The notes under the pieces were generated by a model. It did no database searches. It worked only from the letters and a program-made list of their open reading frames with translations, and was not told the origin of the DNA. A program made the position numbers and the translations under genes. Shown in pieces: positions 46,343 to 59,770 of a DNA stretch of 64,000 bases; within the stretch, counting starts at the first letter, position 1; each line of letters starts with the position of its first letter. This DNA comes from Burkholderiales bacterium (GTDB lineage: Bacteria > Pseudomonadota > Gammaproteobacteria > Burkholderiales > SHXO01), in contig JADZGB010000043.1 in assembly GCA_020854105.1 (NCBI GenBank), positions 62,001 through 126,000 on the forward strand, given 5' to 3'.

Positions 46343-48610
46343 ATGAAGCTGTCGAGGCTGCTGCTACTCCTCTCCGGTTTTTCCTCTCTCAGTGCCGCCG
46401 CCTTCGAACCCTTCGTCGTCAAGGATATCCGCGTAGAGGGGATTCAGCGCACTGAAGCGGGCACCATCTTCAGCTACCTGCCGGTGCGGGTCGGCGATAC
46501 GCTCACCGATCAGAAAGCCTCTGCAGCAGTACGCTCCCTGTTCGCCACCGGCTTCTTCAAGGACGTACGCCTCGAAGTCGAGGGCGACGTGCTGGTGGTC
46601 GTGGTCGAGGAACGCCCGGCGATCGACCAGATCACCTTCTCCGGACAGAAGGAATTCAGCAAGGACGTGCTGAAGTCCGCCCTCAAGGAGGTCGGCCTGT
46701 CCGAGGGGCGCATCCTGGACCGCGCACTGCTCCAGCGTGCGGAGCAGGAACTCAAGACGCAGTACCTCAGCCGCGGAAAGTACGCGGCGCAAGTCATCAC
46801 CACGGTCACCCCGCTGGAGCGCAACCGCGTCGCCATCCAGTTCAACATCGTCGAGGGTGGTGTCGCCAAGATCCAGCAGATCAACTTCGTCGGCAACCAG
46901 GCAGTCAAGGAGAAGGCGCTGCGCGACCTGTTCGTGCTGCGCACACCCGGCGTGCTGACCTGGTACAGCAAGAACGACCAGTATTCCCGGCAGAAACTCG
47001 AGGCCGACCTGGAGACCCTGCGCTCCTTCTACCTCAACGAGGGTTTCCTGGAGTTCACCATCGACTCCACGCAGGTTTCCATCTCGCCGGACAAGAAGGA
47101 CATCTTCCTGACGATCAACATCACGGAAGGGCGCAAGTACAAGGTCTCGGAGATCCGGTTCGCCGGCAACCTGATCGTCCCGGAGAATGAACTGCGCAAG
47201 CTGCTCAAGCTGAAACCCGGCGATCAGTTCTCGCGCGAGCGGCTCACCGAATCGACCAAGCTCATGGCGGACCGGCTGGGAGACGACGGCTACGCCTTCG
47301 CCAACATCAATCCGGTGCCGGAGACCAATCGCGAAACCGGCGAAGTCGCCTTTACGCTGTACGTCGATCCGGGCCGGCGCGTCTACGTCCGGCGCATCAA
47401 CATCTCGGGCAACGCCACCACCCGCGATGAGGTGATCAGACGGGAGCTGCGCCAGATGGAGGGCGGCTGGTACTCGGCCGTGCTGCTGCAGCGCTCGAAG
47501 CAGCGCGTGGACAAGCTCGGTTTCTTCTCCGAGGTCATGGTCGACACCGTGGCCGTTGCCGGTGTGCCGGACCAGGTCGACGTGAACGTCAACGTGGTCG
47601 AGCGACCCACCGGCAACCTGCTCTTCGGCGTGGGCTACTCGACCGCCGAAGGGGTGATCTTCAGCGGGTCGGTGTCGCAGAACAACCTGTTCGGGACCGG
47701 CAACGCGATGTCGTTGCAGCTCAACACCGGCAAGGTCAACACGGTCTACGCGATCTCGTTCACGCGCCCCTACTTCACCGACGATGGTGTGGGACTGGGA
47801 GTCGACCTGTACAGGCGCGAAGTCGATGCGTCCAGTCTATCGATATCCACCTACGCCACCGATACCTACGGTGCGGGCCTGCGCCTGTCCGTTCCGATCA
47901 ACGAGACCGACACGATCAACTACGGCGTGGCGGCGGAACGGACCGACATCGAGTTGTTTGCCGACAGCTCGCAGCGCTACCGCGATTTCGTGGCCGAGTT
48001 CGGGCCGGACAACACGGCGCTGCTGCTCACTGCGGGCTGGTCGCGCGACAAGCGCGACAGCGTGATCTATACGCGCCGCGGCACCTTCCAGAAGGCGTCG
48101 CTGGAAGTCGCCGTGCCTCCGGGGGAACTGCACTACTATCGCGGGCAGTACGAGATGCAGTGGTTCCTCCCGGTGGGCCGGGAAAACGTGCTGCAGCTGA
48201 CGGGACGTGTCGGCTACGCCGACGGATACACCGACAAGCCGCTGCCGTTCTACAAGAACTTCTACCTGGGCGGGGTGGGAACGGTGCGCGGCTACGACGT
48301 CGCGTCCATCGGACCGGAGGACGAGAGCGGGGATAACATCGGTGGCTCCCGCATGGCACTGGCCTCCGCCGAGTTCTTCTTCCCGTTCCCGGGGCTGGAG
48401 AAGGACCGGTCGGTACGGCTGTCGGCTTTCGTCGATGCAGGCCTGGTCGGGGAGACCTATGATTTCGGCGAGATGCGCGCCTCCGCCGGCGTGGCGCTCA
48501 GCTGGTTCTCGCCCATGGGGCCGCTGAAGATCTCGCTCGGCTTCCCCCTCAATGCCACGGACGAGGACGAGAAACAGCCGTTCCAGTTCTCGATCGGCAC
48601 GGTGTTTTAA
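46343..48610 (+). CDS. bamA: Outer membrane protein assembly factor BamA
   Basis: A 755-residue outer-membrane barrel that inserts beta-barrel proteins. Signal peptide 1-21 (LLLLLSGFSSLSAAA). Five POTRA domains follow (about 24-420), each with a FxGN-like motif (INFVGNQAVKE, IRFAGNLIVPE, NISGNATTRDE), then the 16-strand barrel with VRGYD loop 6 and a terminal Phe. The ATG at 46343 is preferred to a TTG two codons earlier. ompH/skp and lpxD follow. Confidence 0.96.
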   Translation: MKLSRLLLLLSGFSSLSAAAFEPFVVKDIRVEGIQRTEAGTIFSYLPVRVGDTLTDQKASAAVRSLFATGFFKDVRLEVEGDVLVVVVEERPAIDQITFSGQKEFSKDVLKSALKEVGLSEGRILDRALLQRAEQELKTQYLSRGKYAAQVITTVTPLERNRVAIQFNIVEGGVAKIQQINFVGNQAVKEKALRDLFVLRTPGVLTWYSKNDQYSRQKLEADLETLRSFYLNEGFLEFTIDSTQVSISPDKKDIFLTINITEGRKYKVSEIRFAGNLIVPENELRKLLKLKPGDQFSRERLTESTKLMADRLGDDGYAFANINPVPETNRETGEVAFTLYVDPGRRVYVRRINISGNATTRDEVIRRELRQMEGGWYSAVLLQRSKQRVDKLGFFSEVMVDTVAVAGVPDQVDVNVNVVERPTGNLLFGVGYSTAEGVIFSGSVSQNNLFGTGNAMSLQLNTGKVNTVYAISFTRPYFTDDGVGLGVDLYRREVDASSLSISTYATDTYGAGLRLSVPINETDTINYGVAAERTDIELFADSSQRYRDFVAEFGPDNTALLLTAGWSRDKRDSVIYTRRGTFQKASLEVAVPPGELHYYRGQYEMQWFLPVGRENVLQLTGRVGYADGYTDKPLPFYKNFYLGGVGTVRGYDVASIGPEDESGDNIGGSRMALASAEFFFPFPGLEKDRSVRLSAFVDAGLVGETYDFGEMRASAGVALSWFSPMGPLKISLGFPLNATDEDEKQPFQFSIGTVF

Positions 48611-48679
48611 GATATGCCCCGTCCTAAAGATATGCGTTCCGACCGGACCGCGGCCCGGGATGGCGACAGGAGACCCCCT

Positions 48680-49177
48680 TTGAACAGGATGCGGATGGTG
48701 TGTGCGGTCCTGCTGCTGTGCACGGCAGCCTGGGCCCAGGCGAACGACGCCAAGATCGGCTTCGTCAGTACGGAACGGCTGTTCCGCGAAGCGGCCCCTG
48801 CGGTGCGCGCGCTGAAGAAGCTGGAGAAGGAATTCGCTCCCCGCGACGCGGAACTGCAGAAACTTGCCAGGCAAGCCAAGGACTTGCAGAGCCAGCTCGA
48901 GAAAGAGGGGGTGACGCTGAGCGAGAGCGATCGCCGCAACAAGGAGCAGGAGCTGGCAAGGCTGAATCGCGACCTGCAGCGCATGCAGCGCGAGCTGCGC
49001 GAGGATCTGAATCTGCGCAAGAACGAGGAGCTGGCGCAGGTGCTGGAGCGGGCGAACAAGGTGATCCAGCAGATTGCCGAGGCCGAGAAATTCGATCTGA
49101 TCCTGCAGGAGGCGGTGTACCGCAGCCCCAGGATCGACATCACCGACAAGGTGCTCAAGGCGCTGGCGGACAAGTAG
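48680..49177 (+). CDS. skp: OmpH/Skp family periplasmic chaperone
   Basis: A ~165-residue periplasmic chaperone that carries unfolded outer-membrane proteins to BAM. A signal peptide (VCAVLLLCTAAWAQA) is followed by AKIGFVSTERLFREAAPA, then a long charged coiled-coil (LEKEFAPRDAELQKLARQAK onward) and a YRSPRIDITDKVLKAL tail. The start is uncertain: a TTG at 48680 is 7 bases after AGGAG, while ATGs at 48689 and 48695 are closer to the hydrophobic core. Confidence 0.9.
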   Translation: MNRMRMVCAVLLLCTAAWAQANDAKIGFVSTERLFREAAPAVRALKKLEKEFAPRDAELQKLARQAKDLQSQLEKEGVTLSESDRRNKEQELARLNRDLQRMQRELREDLNLRKNEELAQVLERANKVIQQIAEAEKFDLILQEAVYRSPRIDITDKVLKALADK

Positions 49178-49249
49178 GCCGTCCATGGACGCCGGATCGA
49201 TCCTGACCGTTCATCCCGCGCAATGCCCCCGCGCCGCCGGGACACGGGT

Positions 49250-50299
49250 ATGAGCCTTCCGGTCAACGCACTGACCCTGGACGAGATCGCCAACCGCTTC
49301 GGCGGCACCGTCGTCGGCGACGGCGCTACCGTCGTCAGCCAGGTGGGCGCACTGGAGAATGCGCAACCGGGTCAGATCTCCTTCATCGTGCAGCAGCGCT
49401 ACCGCAGGATGCTCGACCAGTGCCGCGCGAGCGCGCTGATCGTGGCTCCCGGCGACAGCGATGTCCCGTACCGACCCTTGATCGTGCACGACAATCCGTA
49501 TGTGCTGTTCGCCCGCCTGGCGGCCCATTTCAATCCTCCCGAGGCGTTTGCCGCCGGCATCCATCCTGCAGCCACGGTCGATCCCTCCGCCACGGTGGCC
49601 GCGTCCGCATACGTGGACGCCCATGCCAGCATCGGACCCGGGGCGCGGGTGGGCGAGCGCTCGGTCATCGGTCCGGGCACGCGCATCGAGCGCGATGTGC
49701 AGATCGGCGAGGACTGCCGCCTGGTCGCCAACGTGACCGTCTATCACGACTGCGTCCTCGGCGATCGCGTCATCGTCCATGGCGGTGCGGTAATCGGTGC
49801 GGACGGATTCGGCCTGGCCATGGACGCCGGGGCATGGCGCAGGATCCCGCAGATCGGCCGCGTGCTGCTCGGCAATGACGTGGAAGTCGGTGCCAACACG
49901 ACCATCGATCGCGGCGCACTGGACGACACCGTGATCGAGGACGGAGTCAAGCTCGACAACCAGATCCAGATCGGCCACAACTGCCGTATCGGTGCACACA
50001 CGGCGATCGCCGGCTGCGTGGGCATCGCCGGCAGCACACATATCGGGCGCTACTGCCGCATCGGCGGCAGTGCGATGATCGGCGGGCACCTTCGGATCGT
50101 GGACAACGTGGAAATCGGCGGTGCCACGGCCGTGCCCAAGTCCATACTCAAGGCGGGCACCTACAGCGGCCTGTTCCCCATCTCCCGGCACCAGGACTGG
50201 CTGAAGAACGCCGCCCACATCCGGCACCTGGATGCTCTCGCCAACCGTGTGCGGGAACTCGAATCCCGCCTTGCAGAAATGGAAAGGACATCGACTTGA
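49250..50299 (+). CDS. lpxD: UDP-3-O-(3-hydroxyacyl)glucosamine N-acyltransferase LpxD
   Basis: A 349-residue trimeric acyltransferase, third step in lipid A synthesis. An N-terminal uridine-binding domain (1-100) precedes left-handed beta-helix hexapeptide repeats (about 105-300), with the catalytic His in [15 protein letters not shown]-terminal helix [11 protein letters not shown] ends it. The ATG at 49250 fits the domain start. Its stop is inside the fabZ start (TTGA). Confidence 0.96.
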   Translation: MSLPVNALTLDEIANRFGGTVVGDGATVVSQVGALENAQPGQISFIVQQRYRRMLDQCRASALIVAPGDSDVPYRPLIVHDNPYVLFARLAAHFNPPEAFAAGIHPAATVDPSATVAASAYVDAHASIGPGARVGERSVIGPGTRIERDVQIGEDCRLVANVTVYHDCVLGDRVIVHGGAVIGADGFGLAMDAGAWRRIPQIGRVLLGNDVEVGANTTIDRGALDDTVIEDGVKLDNQIQIGHNCRIGAHTAIAGCVGIAGSTHIGRYCRIGGSAMIGGHLRIVDNVEIGGATAVPKSILKAGTYSGLFPISRHQDWLKNAAHIRHLDALANRVRELESRLAEMERTST

Positions 50300-50739
50300 A
50301 TCGCATGGAGATCAACGAAATCCTGCAGTGCCTGCCGCATCGATTCCCGTTTCTCCTGGTCGATCGTGTCCTCTCCTACGAGTTGGGCAAGAGCATCGTG
50401 GCGGTGAAGAACGTGGCCATCAACGAACCGTTCTTCCAGGGACACTTTCCCGACGTCCCGATCATGCCGGGCGTGATGATCCTGGAGGCACTCGCGCAGG
50501 CCGCCGGCATCCTGTCGTACAAGACCATGGGCGGACTGGAGAACCGCAAGGTCCTGTACTACTTCGTCGGCATCGACAACGCGCGCTTCAAGAAGCCGGT
50601 TGTCCCCGGCGACCAGCTGATCCTCGAGGTGAAGATGGGCCGCCAGGTGCGCGGAATCGGCAAGTTCGAGGCGCGGGCGCGCGTGGGCGACGCGGTCGTC
50701 ACGGAGGCCGACCTGATGTGCACCATCAAGGAGCGGTGA
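50296..50739 (+). CDS. fabZ: 3-hydroxyacyl-ACP dehydratase FabZ
   Basis: A 147-residue hot-dog fold enzyme in fatty-acid elongation. [17 protein letters not shown], then catalytic His and Glu in [20 protein letters not shown]. Start TTG at 50296 overlaps the lpxD stop and has AAAGG 8 bases upstream; the ATG three codons later is an alternative. Located between lpxD and lpxA as usual; this balances fatty-acid and lipid A synthesis. Confidence 0.96.
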   Translation: MNRMEINEILQCLPHRFPFLLVDRVLSYELGKSIVAVKNVAINEPFFQGHFPDVPIMPGVMILEALAQAAGILSYKTMGGLENRKVLYYFVGIDNARFKKPVVPGDQLILEVKMGRQVRGIGKFEARARVGDAVVTEADLMCTIKER

Positions 50740-51521
50740 AGGTGGGTGCGCGCATCCACTCCACCTCGCTGGTTCATCCCAATGCGCGCCTTGGCGGCGA
50801 CGTCGAGATCGGTGCGTTCTGCGTCATCGAAGAGAACGTGGAGATCGGCGAGGGCACGGTGCTCGGCCACCACGTGGTGGTGCGCGGACACACGAAGCTG
50901 GGGCGCAACAACCGCGTCCACTCGTTCGCCTGCCTGGGCGAGCCGCCGCAGGACAAGAAGTACCGGGGTGAGCCGACGCGGCTGGAGATCGGCGACCACA
51001 ACACGATCCGCGAGTACTGCACGCTCAACATCGGGACGGCACAGGACGTGGGCGTCACGCGTCTGGGCGACCACAACTGGATCATGGCCTACGCGCACAT
51101 CGCCCACGACTGCCAGATTGGCAGCCATGTGATCATGGCCAACTCCTCGCAGCTTGCCGGACACGTGGACATAGGCGATCACGTGATCATGGGCGGAGCC
51201 ACGCTGGTGCATCAGTTCTGCCGGATCGGAGCGCATGCCTTTACCGCCGGCGGTTCGGTCGTGCTGCGCGACGTTCCGCCTTACGTCATGGCGGGAGGCA
51301 ATTCCGCGCAGCCGCATGGCATCAACAGCGAGGGCCTGAAGCGGCGCGGCTTCAGTGGCGAGGACATCGAGAACATCCGGCGTGCGTACAAGACGCTCTA
51401 CCGCACCCAGCTCGGATTCCAGGAGGCCAAGGCGGCCATCGCGGAGCAGGCACGTACGATCGCACGCCTGCAGATCCTGTCGGAATTCCTCGCCAGTACC
51501 GAGCGCGGCATCATCCGCTAG
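50736..51521 (+). CDS. lpxA: UDP-N-acetylglucosamine O-acyltransferase LpxA
   Basis: A 261-residue enzyme for the first lipid A step. Left-handed beta-helix with repeated hexapeptides ([20 protein letters not shown]) and catalytic His in [13 protein letters not shown], then [20 protein letters not shown] in the C-terminal helical part. Start GTG at 50736 overlaps the fabZ stop (GTGA); another GTG is two codons later. Confidence 0.95.
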   Translation: MKVGARIHSTSLVHPNARLGGDVEIGAFCVIEENVEIGEGTVLGHHVVVRGHTKLGRNNRVHSFACLGEPPQDKKYRGEPTRLEIGDHNTIREYCTLNIGTAQDVGVTRLGDHNWIMAYAHIAHDCQIGSHVIMANSSQLAGHVDIGDHVIMGGATLVHQFCRIGAHAFTAGGSVVLRDVPPYVMAGGNSAQPHGINSEGLKRRGFSGEDIENIRRAYKTLYRTQLGFQEAKAAIAEQARTIARLQILSEFLASTERGIIR

Positions 51522-51530
51522 AGGCTCCGC

Positions 51531-52742
51531 ATGGATAACGCCAGCGTCTCGCCGCGCATCGCCATGGTGGCCGGAGAGGCCTCCGGCGACCTGCTCGGCG
51601 CGCACCTGGTGGGCGCGCTCAAGGCAGCCCTGCCCGGGGCGCGCTTCATGGGGATCGGCGGTCCGCGCATGCAGGCCGCCGGCTTCGAGGTATGGCATCC
51701 ATCGGAAGCGCTGGCCGTGCGCGGCTACGTCGAGGTCATCCGCCATCTGCCGCGCATCCTCGGCATCCGCAACGATCTGCGCAAGCGCCTGGTGGCCGAT
51801 CCGCCCGACCTGTTCGTCGGAGTGGATGCCCCCGACTTCAACCTGGGCCTGGAAGAGCAGTTGAAGGCGCGCGGCATCCGCACCGTGCAGTACGTTTCGC
51901 CGCAGGTGTGGGCCTGGCGCGCTCACCGCATTCCGCAGCTGCGGCGCAGCACCGACCGCGTGCTGTGCCTGTTCCCGTTCGAGGTGCCGTTCCTGCAACA
52001 GCACCGCATCGCGGCGAGCTTCGTCGGCCACCCGCTCGCCGATTACATCCCGGAGATTCCCAACCGCGATCTCGCGCGCGAGCAGTTCCGTCTGACCGGC
52101 GTGTCGCATGTGATCGCGCTGCTGCCCGGCAGCCGCCAGAGCGAACTGGAGTACATGGCGGATCTGTTCGTGGAGACCGCACGGCGCATCTGCGCGCAGC
52201 TCGGGTCGGTCCACTTCCTGGTGCCGCTGCAGAGCCGCGAGACGCGCGCGCTGTTCGAGGATGCCTTGTACCGCCACGGTGCGCAGGATCTGCCGCTCAC
52301 CATCCTGTTCGGTCATGCACAGATGGCCATGACCGCCGCCGACGTGGTGCTGCTCGCATCCGGTACGGCAACGCTGGAGGCGGCACTGCTCAAGCGCAGC
52401 ATGGTGGTGACCTACCGCCTTTCTCCCGCGACCTTCGCCGCGGTCAAGCGCAAGGGCCATCGGCTTCCCTACGTATCGCTGCCCAACATCCTGGCCGGCC
52501 GCTTCGTCGTACCAGAGATCCTGCAGGAGGACGCAACGCCGGAGAACCTGACTCAGGCGCTGCTCAACGTGCTGGGAGACAAGGTCGTCCGCGCGCGCCA
52601 GGAGAATATCTTCGTGGACCTGCACCGGCAGCTGCGGCAGGACACGAAGGGCCGCCTGGTGGAGGCACTGCTGCCCCTGCTCGGGGTCGGGGTCCAGGCG
52701 CGGGCGGAAGCTCTGCTGCCTGCCCGGGCGGTCGGCACATGA
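51531..52742 (+). CDS. lpxB: Lipid-A-disaccharide synthase
   Basis: A 403-residue GT-B fold glycosyltransferase (family GT19), joining UDP-diacylglucosamine and lipid [16 protein letters not shown] at 10-24, [23 protein letters not shown] and the [17 protein letters not shown] stretch are family signatures. It overlaps rnhB by four bases (ATGA). Confidence 0.96.
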   Translation: MDNASVSPRIAMVAGEASGDLLGAHLVGALKAALPGARFMGIGGPRMQAAGFEVWHPSEALAVRGYVEVIRHLPRILGIRNDLRKRLVADPPDLFVGVDAPDFNLGLEEQLKARGIRTVQYVSPQVWAWRAHRIPQLRRSTDRVLCLFPFEVPFLQQHRIAASFVGHPLADYIPEIPNRDLAREQFRLTGVSHVIALLPGSRQSELEYMADLFVETARRICAQLGSVHFLVPLQSRETRALFEDALYRHGAQDLPLTILFGHAQMAMTAADVVLLASGTATLEAALLKRSMVVTYRLSPATFAAVKRKGHRLPYVSLPNILAGRFVVPEILQEDATPENLTQALLNVLGDKVVRARQENIFVDLHRQLRQDTKGRLVEALLPLLGVGVQARAEALLPARAVGT

Positions 52743-53329
52743 GGCGCCGCGCGCTGGTCTGCGGCGTGGACGAGGCCGGTCGCGGTCCCCTTGCAGGGGA
52801 AGTGGTGGCTGCCTGCGTGATCCTCGACCCGCGGCGTCCGATCGACGGGCTGGCCGATTCCAAGCAGCTGAGCGCAGCGCAGCGGGAGGCGCTGGCTGCG
52901 TGCATCCGAGCCGATGCGCTGGCCTGGGCCGTGGCCAGTGCGACGGTGGCCGAGATCGATCGGCTCAACATCCTGCAGGCCTCGCTGCTGGCCATGCAGC
53001 GTGCACTGGACAGCCTGTGCATGGAGGCCACCGCGGTGCTGGTGGACGGTCTGTACGTTCCGAAGAACGCGCCGCCCGGTGCGCGGGCAGTGGTACAGGG
53101 GGACGTCACGGTGCCGGCGATATCGGCCGCGTCGATCCTGGCGAAATGCACGCGCGACGCCTCGATGGTCACGCTGCATGCGCAGTGTCCGCGCTACGGC
53201 TTCGACCGCCACAAGGGGTACGGCACCGCGGACCACCTGCAGGCATTGCGCGAGCATGGTCCGAGCGAGCACCACCGGCGCAGCTTCGCCCCCGTGCGCG
53301 ACATCCTGGCTCAGGGGAGGCTGTTCTGA
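52739..53329 (+). CDS. rnhB: Ribonuclease HII
   Basis: A 196-residue enzyme that nicks RNA in RNA-DNA hybrids and at single ribonucleotides. Metal site begins in [15 protein letters not shown] (Asp and Glu), then DSKQLS, and the later Asp in [10 protein letters not shown]-terminal [17 protein letters not shown] is typical. The start overlaps lpxB. Confidence 0.96.
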   Translation: MRRRALVCGVDEAGRGPLAGEVVAACVILDPRRPIDGLADSKQLSAAQREALAACIRADALAWAVASATVAEIDRLNILQASLLAMQRALDSLCMEATAVLVDGLYVPKNAPPGARAVVQGDVTVPAISAASILAKCTRDASMVTLHAQCPRYGFDRHKGYGTADHLQALREHGPSEHHRRSFAPVRDILAQGRLF

Positions 53330-53331
53330 GC

Positions 53332-53787
53332 ATGGACCTCGCGCGCCTGTTCCACGTGCTCGGTTCCATCGTGTGGATGGGCGGCATGTTCTTCGCCTAC
53401 GTCGCCCTGCGGCCGGCGGCGGCCACGCTGCTGCAGCCTGCAGAGCGGCTGCGCCTGTGGTGCGCCACCTTCCAACGTTTCTTCGTTTGGGTCTGGGTGT
53501 CGGTGGCCGCCATCCTGGCCAGCGGCCTGTGGATGATCGCGCTGATGGGCAGCATGGCGAGTGCGCCCGTGCACGTGCACCTGATGCTGGCGAGCGGCAT
53601 CGTCATGATGGCGGTCTTCGTGTATATCTTCGTCGCACCGTACCGGCTTCTGCAGCGTGCGGTCGAGGCGCAGGACTGGCCTGCCGGCGGGGCAGCGCTG
53701 GGACGGATCCGCAGGCTGGTCGGCTTCAACCTCGCGCTCGGGCTGGTCACCGTCGCGATCGGAATCGCGGGACGGCTGTTCGCCTAG
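53332..53787 (+). CDS. CopD-family integral membrane protein
   Basis: A 151-residue protein with four predicted hydrophobic helices. It begins LFHVLGSIVWMGGMFFAYVAL, a pattern seen in CopD and HemJ-like proteins, with His8 in helix 1 and further His residues (HVHLML) in the middle. Possible role in copper uptake or haem-related membrane chemistry, unproven. It starts two bases after rnhB and ends close to the convergent ppsR gene. Confidence 0.7.
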   Translation: MDLARLFHVLGSIVWMGGMFFAYVALRPAAATLLQPAERLRLWCATFQRFFVWVWVSVAAILASGLWMIALMGSMASAPVHVHLMLASGIVMMAVFVYIFVAPYRLLQRAVEAQDWPAGGAALGRIRRLVGFNLALGLVTVAIGIAGRLFA

Positions 53788-53794
53788 CGTGCGC

Positions 53795-54619
53795 TCAATA
53801 GATGTGCCGCTGCAGACTGGCCTGGTGCATGATGGTGGAGGCCAGTTCCTCGATGGAGCGGGTGGTCGTGTCCAGGTAGGGAATGGTTTCGTTGCGCATG
53901 AGCGCCTCGGCCTCGCGCACTTCGGCCACACAGTTCGCCAGGGCGGCGTACTGAGAGCCCGGACGGCGCTCGCTGCGGATCTGGTGCAGCCTGTCCGGCA
54001 GGATGGTGAGGCCGAACAGCTTGCCGCGCATGCGCGACAGCACGCCAGGCAGCTTCATGGTGCCGAAATCCTCGGGGATGAGCGGGTAGTTGGCTGCTTT
54101 CACCCCGTATTGAAGCGCCAGATACAGGCACGTGGGCGTCTTGCCGCTGCGCGAGACCCCGACCAGGATGACGTCCGCGTTGTCCAGATCCTTCGTGGAC
54201 TGCCCGTCGTCGTAGCTCAGCGCGTAGTTGACCGCGTCGATGCGGCGGAAGTAGCCGGCACCGTTGGCTACGCTGTGCGAGCGCCCGACCGCGTGCGACG
54301 AGCGCACGCCCAGTTCGGCCTCCATCGGGGCGATGAAGATCTGGAAGCAGTCCAGGACCAGGGCCTCGGCCCGCGCGACCTCGTCGATGATCGCGGGGTC
54401 CACCAGAGTGCTGAACACCAGGGGGCGCAGGCCGTCGCGGCGCCCGGCCGCATTGATCTCGTCCACGGCCGCGAGGGCCTTCTCGACGTTGTCCACGAAA
54501 GGCAGCGTGGTCTCGGTGAACTCGATCTGGTCGAATTGCGTGAGCAGTCCATGGCCCAGCATCTCGGCGGTGATGCCGGTCCGGTCGGAAATGAAGAACG
54601 CACTGCGACGAGGTGCCAT
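53795..54619 (-). CDS. ppsR: Phosphoenolpyruvate synthase regulatory kinase/phosphatase (PSRP, DUF299)
   Basis: A 274-residue bifunctional enzyme that switches PEP synthase off by ADP-dependent phosphorylation of Thr next to its active His, and on by phosphate-dependent removal. [16 protein letters not shown] starts the fold, the P-loop is [15 protein letters not shown] (about 147-161), with a C-terminal [14 protein letters not shown]. Start ATG 54619. It is divergent from its target ppsA, 122 bases away. Confidence 0.94.
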   Translation of the reverse strand: MAPRRSAFFISDRTGITAEMLGHGLLTQFDQIEFTETTLPFVDNVEKALAAVDEINAAGRRDGLRPLVFSTLVDPAIIDEVARAEALVLDCFQIFIAPMEAELGVRSSHAVGRSHSVANGAGYFRRIDAVNYALSYDDGQSTKDLDNADVILVGVSRSGKTPTCLYLALQYGVKAANYPLIPEDFGTMKLPGVLSRMRGKLFGLTILPDRLHQIRSERRPGSQYAALANCVAEVREAEALMRNETIPYLDTTTRSIEELASTIMHQASLQRHIY

Positions 54620-54741
54620 GGAATTGGTGCAAAGCAATAACCCGGTCGGTAAAATACCACGACCGGACGGCGCACGAGCACGGCTCGGGCCGTCGCCCTC
54701 GCACACAGTCAATCCATATCACATCAACATCGGGGAATTAC
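54620..54741. promoter_or_regulatory. Divergent promoter region ppsR/ppsA
   Basis: A TAAAAT hexamer (54650-54655, plus strand) could be the -10 for ppsA, giving an ~80-base leader. The upstream TTGGTG is spaced 20 bp from it, too wide for a good -35. No operator is recognisable. AT-rich bases cluster here relative to the flanking genes. Confidence 0.3.
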
Positions 54742-57132
54742 ATGGCCAGTGAGGCGTACGTCCTGCCGCTCGATCGGCTTCGCATGAACGACGTAGGGCA
54801 GGTTGGGGGCAAGAATGCCTCTCTGGGGGAGCTGATCAGTCAGCTGGAGCATCTGGGGGTGCGTGTCCCGGGCGGTTTCGCCACGACTGCCGATGCCTAC
54901 CGCGCGTTCCTCGCGGAAAACGGCCTGACCCGGAAGATCGAGGATGCGCTGAGCACCCTGGACGTGGACGACGTGAAGGCCCTGGCCGAGGTCGGCGCCA
55001 GGATCCGCGGGTGGATCATGCAGGCGCCGCTGCCCCATCGGCTGGAGCAGGAGATCCGCGCCGCCTACACGGAACTGGGCCACGGCAGCGCCGACGAGAT
55101 GTCCTTCGCGGTGCGTTCCTCGGCCACCGCCGAGGACCTGCCCGACGCCTCCTTCGCCGGGCAGCAGGAGACCTTCCTCAACATCCACGGCGTGGACAAC
55201 CTGCTCGAGGCGATCAGGCACGTCTTCGCCTCGCTGTACAACGACCGCGCCATCAGCTATCGCGTCCACAAGGGCTTCACCCACGCCGACGTCGCGCTGT
55301 CGGCCGGCATCCAGCGCATGGTGCGCAGTGATCTGGGCTCGAGCGGCGTCATGTTCTCACTCGACACGGAATCCGGATTCGAACGGGTGGTGTTCATCAC
55401 CGCCTCCTATGGGCTCGGCGAGACGGTGGTGCAGGGCGCGGTCAATCCGGACGAGTTCTACGTGTACAAGCCCGCGCTCGAAGCCGGCCGGCCCGCCATC
55501 CTGCGCCGGACCGTGGGCTCGAAGCTGATCAAGATGTGCTTCTCGGAGACGCGCGAGGCCGGCCGTTCGGTGCGCACGGTGGACGTGCCGGAGGAGGAGC
55601 GCAACAGGTTCTCCATCACCGACGCCGAGGTCGAGGAGCTGGCGCGCTACGCGGTCGTCATCGAACGCCACTACGGCCGCCCGATGGACATCGAATGGGG
55701 CCGCGACGGCGTCGACGGCAAGCTCTACATCCTGCAGGCACGGCCCGAGACGGTGAAGGCCAACGCCAAGATGGATACCCAGAAGCGCTTCCGCCTCGAG
55801 TCCCGATCCGAGATCCGCGCCTCCGGGCGTGCCATCGGCAACCGCGTGGGCATCGGACCGGTTCGCCTGGTGAGCGATGCCAGCGAGATGTCGCGCGTGC
55901 AGCCCGGCGACGTGCTGGTCACCGACATGACCGATCCCGACTGGGAGCCGGTGATGAAGCGCGCCGCCGCCATCGTCACCAACCGCGGCGGACGCACCTG
56001 CCACGCGGCCATCATCGCGCGCGAACTCGGCATCCCGGCGGTCGTCGGTACCGGAGACGCCACGCAGAACCTGCGCGAAGGCGAGGAAGTCACGGTGTCC
56101 TGCGCCGAAGGCGATACCGGCTACGTCTATCTGGGCCGGCTCGAAGTCGAGGTCATCGACCTGTCGGTCGAGGCCATGCCGAGACCGCCAGTGAAGATCA
56201 GCATGAACGTGGGCAATCCGGAACTCGCCTTCGACTTCCAGCGCCTGCCCAACGCCGGCGTGGGGCTCGCCCGCCTGGAGTTCATCATCGCACGCATGAT
56301 CGGCATCCACCCGCAGGCGGTGCTGTCCTACCCGAACGTGCCGCCGGATCTGAAAAAGGAGATCCAGAAGCGCTGCGCCGCGTATCCCGATCCGCGCACC
56401 TTCTACGGGGAGAAGCTGGCCGAGGGCATCGCCACCCTGGGTGCGGCCTTCGCACCCAAGCCGGTGATCGTGCGATTGTCCGACTTCAAGTCGAACGAGT
56501 ACTCCAGCCTGGTCGGCGGCCAGCGCTACGAGCCGCACGAGGAGAACCCCATGCTGGGCTTCCGCGGCGCCTCGCGCTACATCGACCCCAGCTTCCGCGA
56601 CTGCTTCGAACTCGAGTGTAAGGCGCTGAAGAAGGTGCGCGACGAAATGGGGCTCACCAACATCGAGATCATGGTGCCCTTCGTGCGCACGCTGAACGAG
56701 GCGAAGCAGGTGATCGAGCTGCTTTCCGAGCACGGGCTCGAGCGCGGGAAGAACGGGCTGCGCATCATCATGATGTGCGAGATCCCGTCCAACGCCCTGC
56801 TGGCCGAGCAGTTTCTCGAGCACTTCGACGGCTTCTCCATCGGATCGAACGACATGACCCAGCTCACCCTCGGGGTGGACCGGGATTCCGGCATCGTCGC
56901 CGGCAGCTTCGACGAGCGCGATCCGGCGGTAAAGGCGATGCTGCACATGGCGATCCAGGCCTGCCGCAGGAAGGGCAAGTACGTCGGGATCTGCGGTCAG
57001 GGGCCTTCGGATCACCCGGATCTGGCGAAGTGGCTGGTGGAGGAGGGCATCGACACCATCTCCCTGAACCCCGACACCGTGGTGGAAACCTGGCTGTTTC
57101 TCGCGCGTGAGGCGGCAGCGCCGCACGCCTGA
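54742..57132 (+). CDS. ppsA: Phosphoenolpyruvate synthase
   Basis: A 796-residue enzyme making PEP, AMP and phosphate from pyruvate, ATP and water, for gluconeogenesis. N-terminal ATP-grasp domain ([30 protein letters not shown]), swivelling phosphohistidine domain with the active His in [14 protein letters not shown] (near 420), and C-terminal PEP-binding barrel ([31 protein letters not shown]). The Thr before the catalytic His is the ppsR target. GGGGAA precedes the ATG at 54742. Confidence 0.97.
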   Translation: MASEAYVLPLDRLRMNDVGQVGGKNASLGELISQLEHLGVRVPGGFATTADAYRAFLAENGLTRKIEDALSTLDVDDVKALAEVGARIRGWIMQAPLPHRLEQEIRAAYTELGHGSADEMSFAVRSSATAEDLPDASFAGQQETFLNIHGVDNLLEAIRHVFASLYNDRAISYRVHKGFTHADVALSAGIQRMVRSDLGSSGVMFSLDTESGFERVVFITASYGLGETVVQGAVNPDEFYVYKPALEAGRPAILRRTVGSKLIKMCFSETREAGRSVRTVDVPEEERNRFSITDAEVEELARYAVVIERHYGRPMDIEWGRDGVDGKLYILQARPETVKANAKMDTQKRFRLESRSEIRASGRAIGNRVGIGPVRLVSDASEMSRVQPGDVLVTDMTDPDWEPVMKRAAAIVTNRGGRTCHAAIIARELGIPAVVGTGDATQNLREGEEVTVSCAEGDTGYVYLGRLEVEVIDLSVEAMPRPPVKISMNVGNPELAFDFQRLPNAGVGLARLEFIIARMIGIHPQAVLSYPNVPPDLKKEIQKRCAAYPDPRTFYGEKLAEGIATLGAAFAPKPVIVRLSDFKSNEYSSLVGGQRYEPHEENPMLGFRGASRYIDPSFRDCFELECKALKKVRDEMGLTNIEIMVPFVRTLNEAKQVIELLSEHGLERGKNGLRIIMMCEIPSNALLAEQFLEHFDGFSIGSNDMTQLTLGVDRDSGIVAGSFDERDPAVKAMLHMAIQACRRKGKYVGICGQGPSDHPDLAKWLVEEGIDTISLNPDTVVETWLFLAREAAAPHA

Positions 57133-57140
57133 TGCAGTGA

Positions 57141-58886
<1,746 letters not shown>

Positions 58887-58925
58887 GCCTATGCGCTTGA
58901 TCGTGCCCCGCATCACACCGCCGCG

Positions 58926-59762
58926 ATGAGGCTGTGCCACTTCGAGGCCGGCCTCGACAAGCCGTTCTTCCTCATCGCCGGCCCTTGCGTGGTCGAATCG
59001 AGACAGCTGCAGATGGATACGGCAGGGGCACTGCAGGAGACGTGCGCCGCGCTGGGCATTCCGTTCATCTTCAAGTCTTCCTACGACAAGGCCAATCGCA
59101 GCTCGGGGAAGTCCTTCCGCGGTCCCGGCATGGAGCAGGGACTGCAGATCCTGGCCGAGGTGCGCAGGACCCTGAACGTTCCCGTGCTCACCGACGTCCA
59201 TGCCGAGCAGGAAGTGGCTGCCGTGGCAGCCGTCGTGGACGTGCTGCAGACGCCGGCGTTCCTGTGCCGGCAGACCGATTTCATCCGCGCAGTGTCATCT
59301 GCAGGCCGGCCGGTGAACATCAAGAAGGGCCAGTTCCTGTCTCCATGGGACATGAAGAACGTGGTGGACAAGGCGCGCGAGGCCAGCGGCCAGGACAACA
59401 TCATGGTGTGCGAGCGCGGCGCCTCGTTCGGTTACAACAACCTGGTGTCGGACATGCGCTCGCTGTCGGTGATGCGCGAGACCGGCTGCCCCGTGGTGTT
59501 CGACGCCACGCACTCGGTGCAGTTGCCGGGTGGCCAGGGTACGTCGAGCGGCGGCCAGCGCGAATTCGTGCCAGTGCTGGCGCGGGCGGCCGTGGCGGCA
59601 GGTGTTGCAGGCGTGTTCATGGAAACGCATCCCGACCCCGCCAGGGCGCTCTCCGATGGTCCGAACGCCTGGCCCCTGAAGCACATGCGCGAGCTGCTGG
59701 AAACCTTGAAGGAGATCGACGTACTGGTGAAGCGGCGACGCTTCGCCGAGTCCGCCTTGTGA
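58926..59762 (+). CDS. kdsA: 3-deoxy-8-phosphooctulonate synthase (KDO-8-P synthase)
   Basis: A 278-residue TIM-barrel enzyme joining PEP and arabinose 5-phosphate, giving KDO for the LPS inner core. [46 protein letters not shown] and [12 protein letters not shown] are conserved. A Cys near residue 20 in GPCVV would suggest a metal-type site, but the later metal ligand signature is not clear. Start ATG 58926. Confidence 0.95.
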   Translation: MRLCHFEAGLDKPFFLIAGPCVVESRQLQMDTAGALQETCAALGIPFIFKSSYDKANRSSGKSFRGPGMEQGLQILAEVRRTLNVPVLTDVHAEQEVAAVAAVVDVLQTPAFLCRQTDFIRAVSSAGRPVNIKKGQFLSPWDMKNVVDKAREASGQDNIMVCERGASFGYNNLVSDMRSLSVMRETGCPVVFDATHSVQLPGGQGTSSGGQREFVPVLARAAVAAGVAGVFMETHPDPARALSDGPNAWPLKHMRELLETLKEIDVLVKRRRFAESAL

Positions 59763-59770
59763 GGAGCATC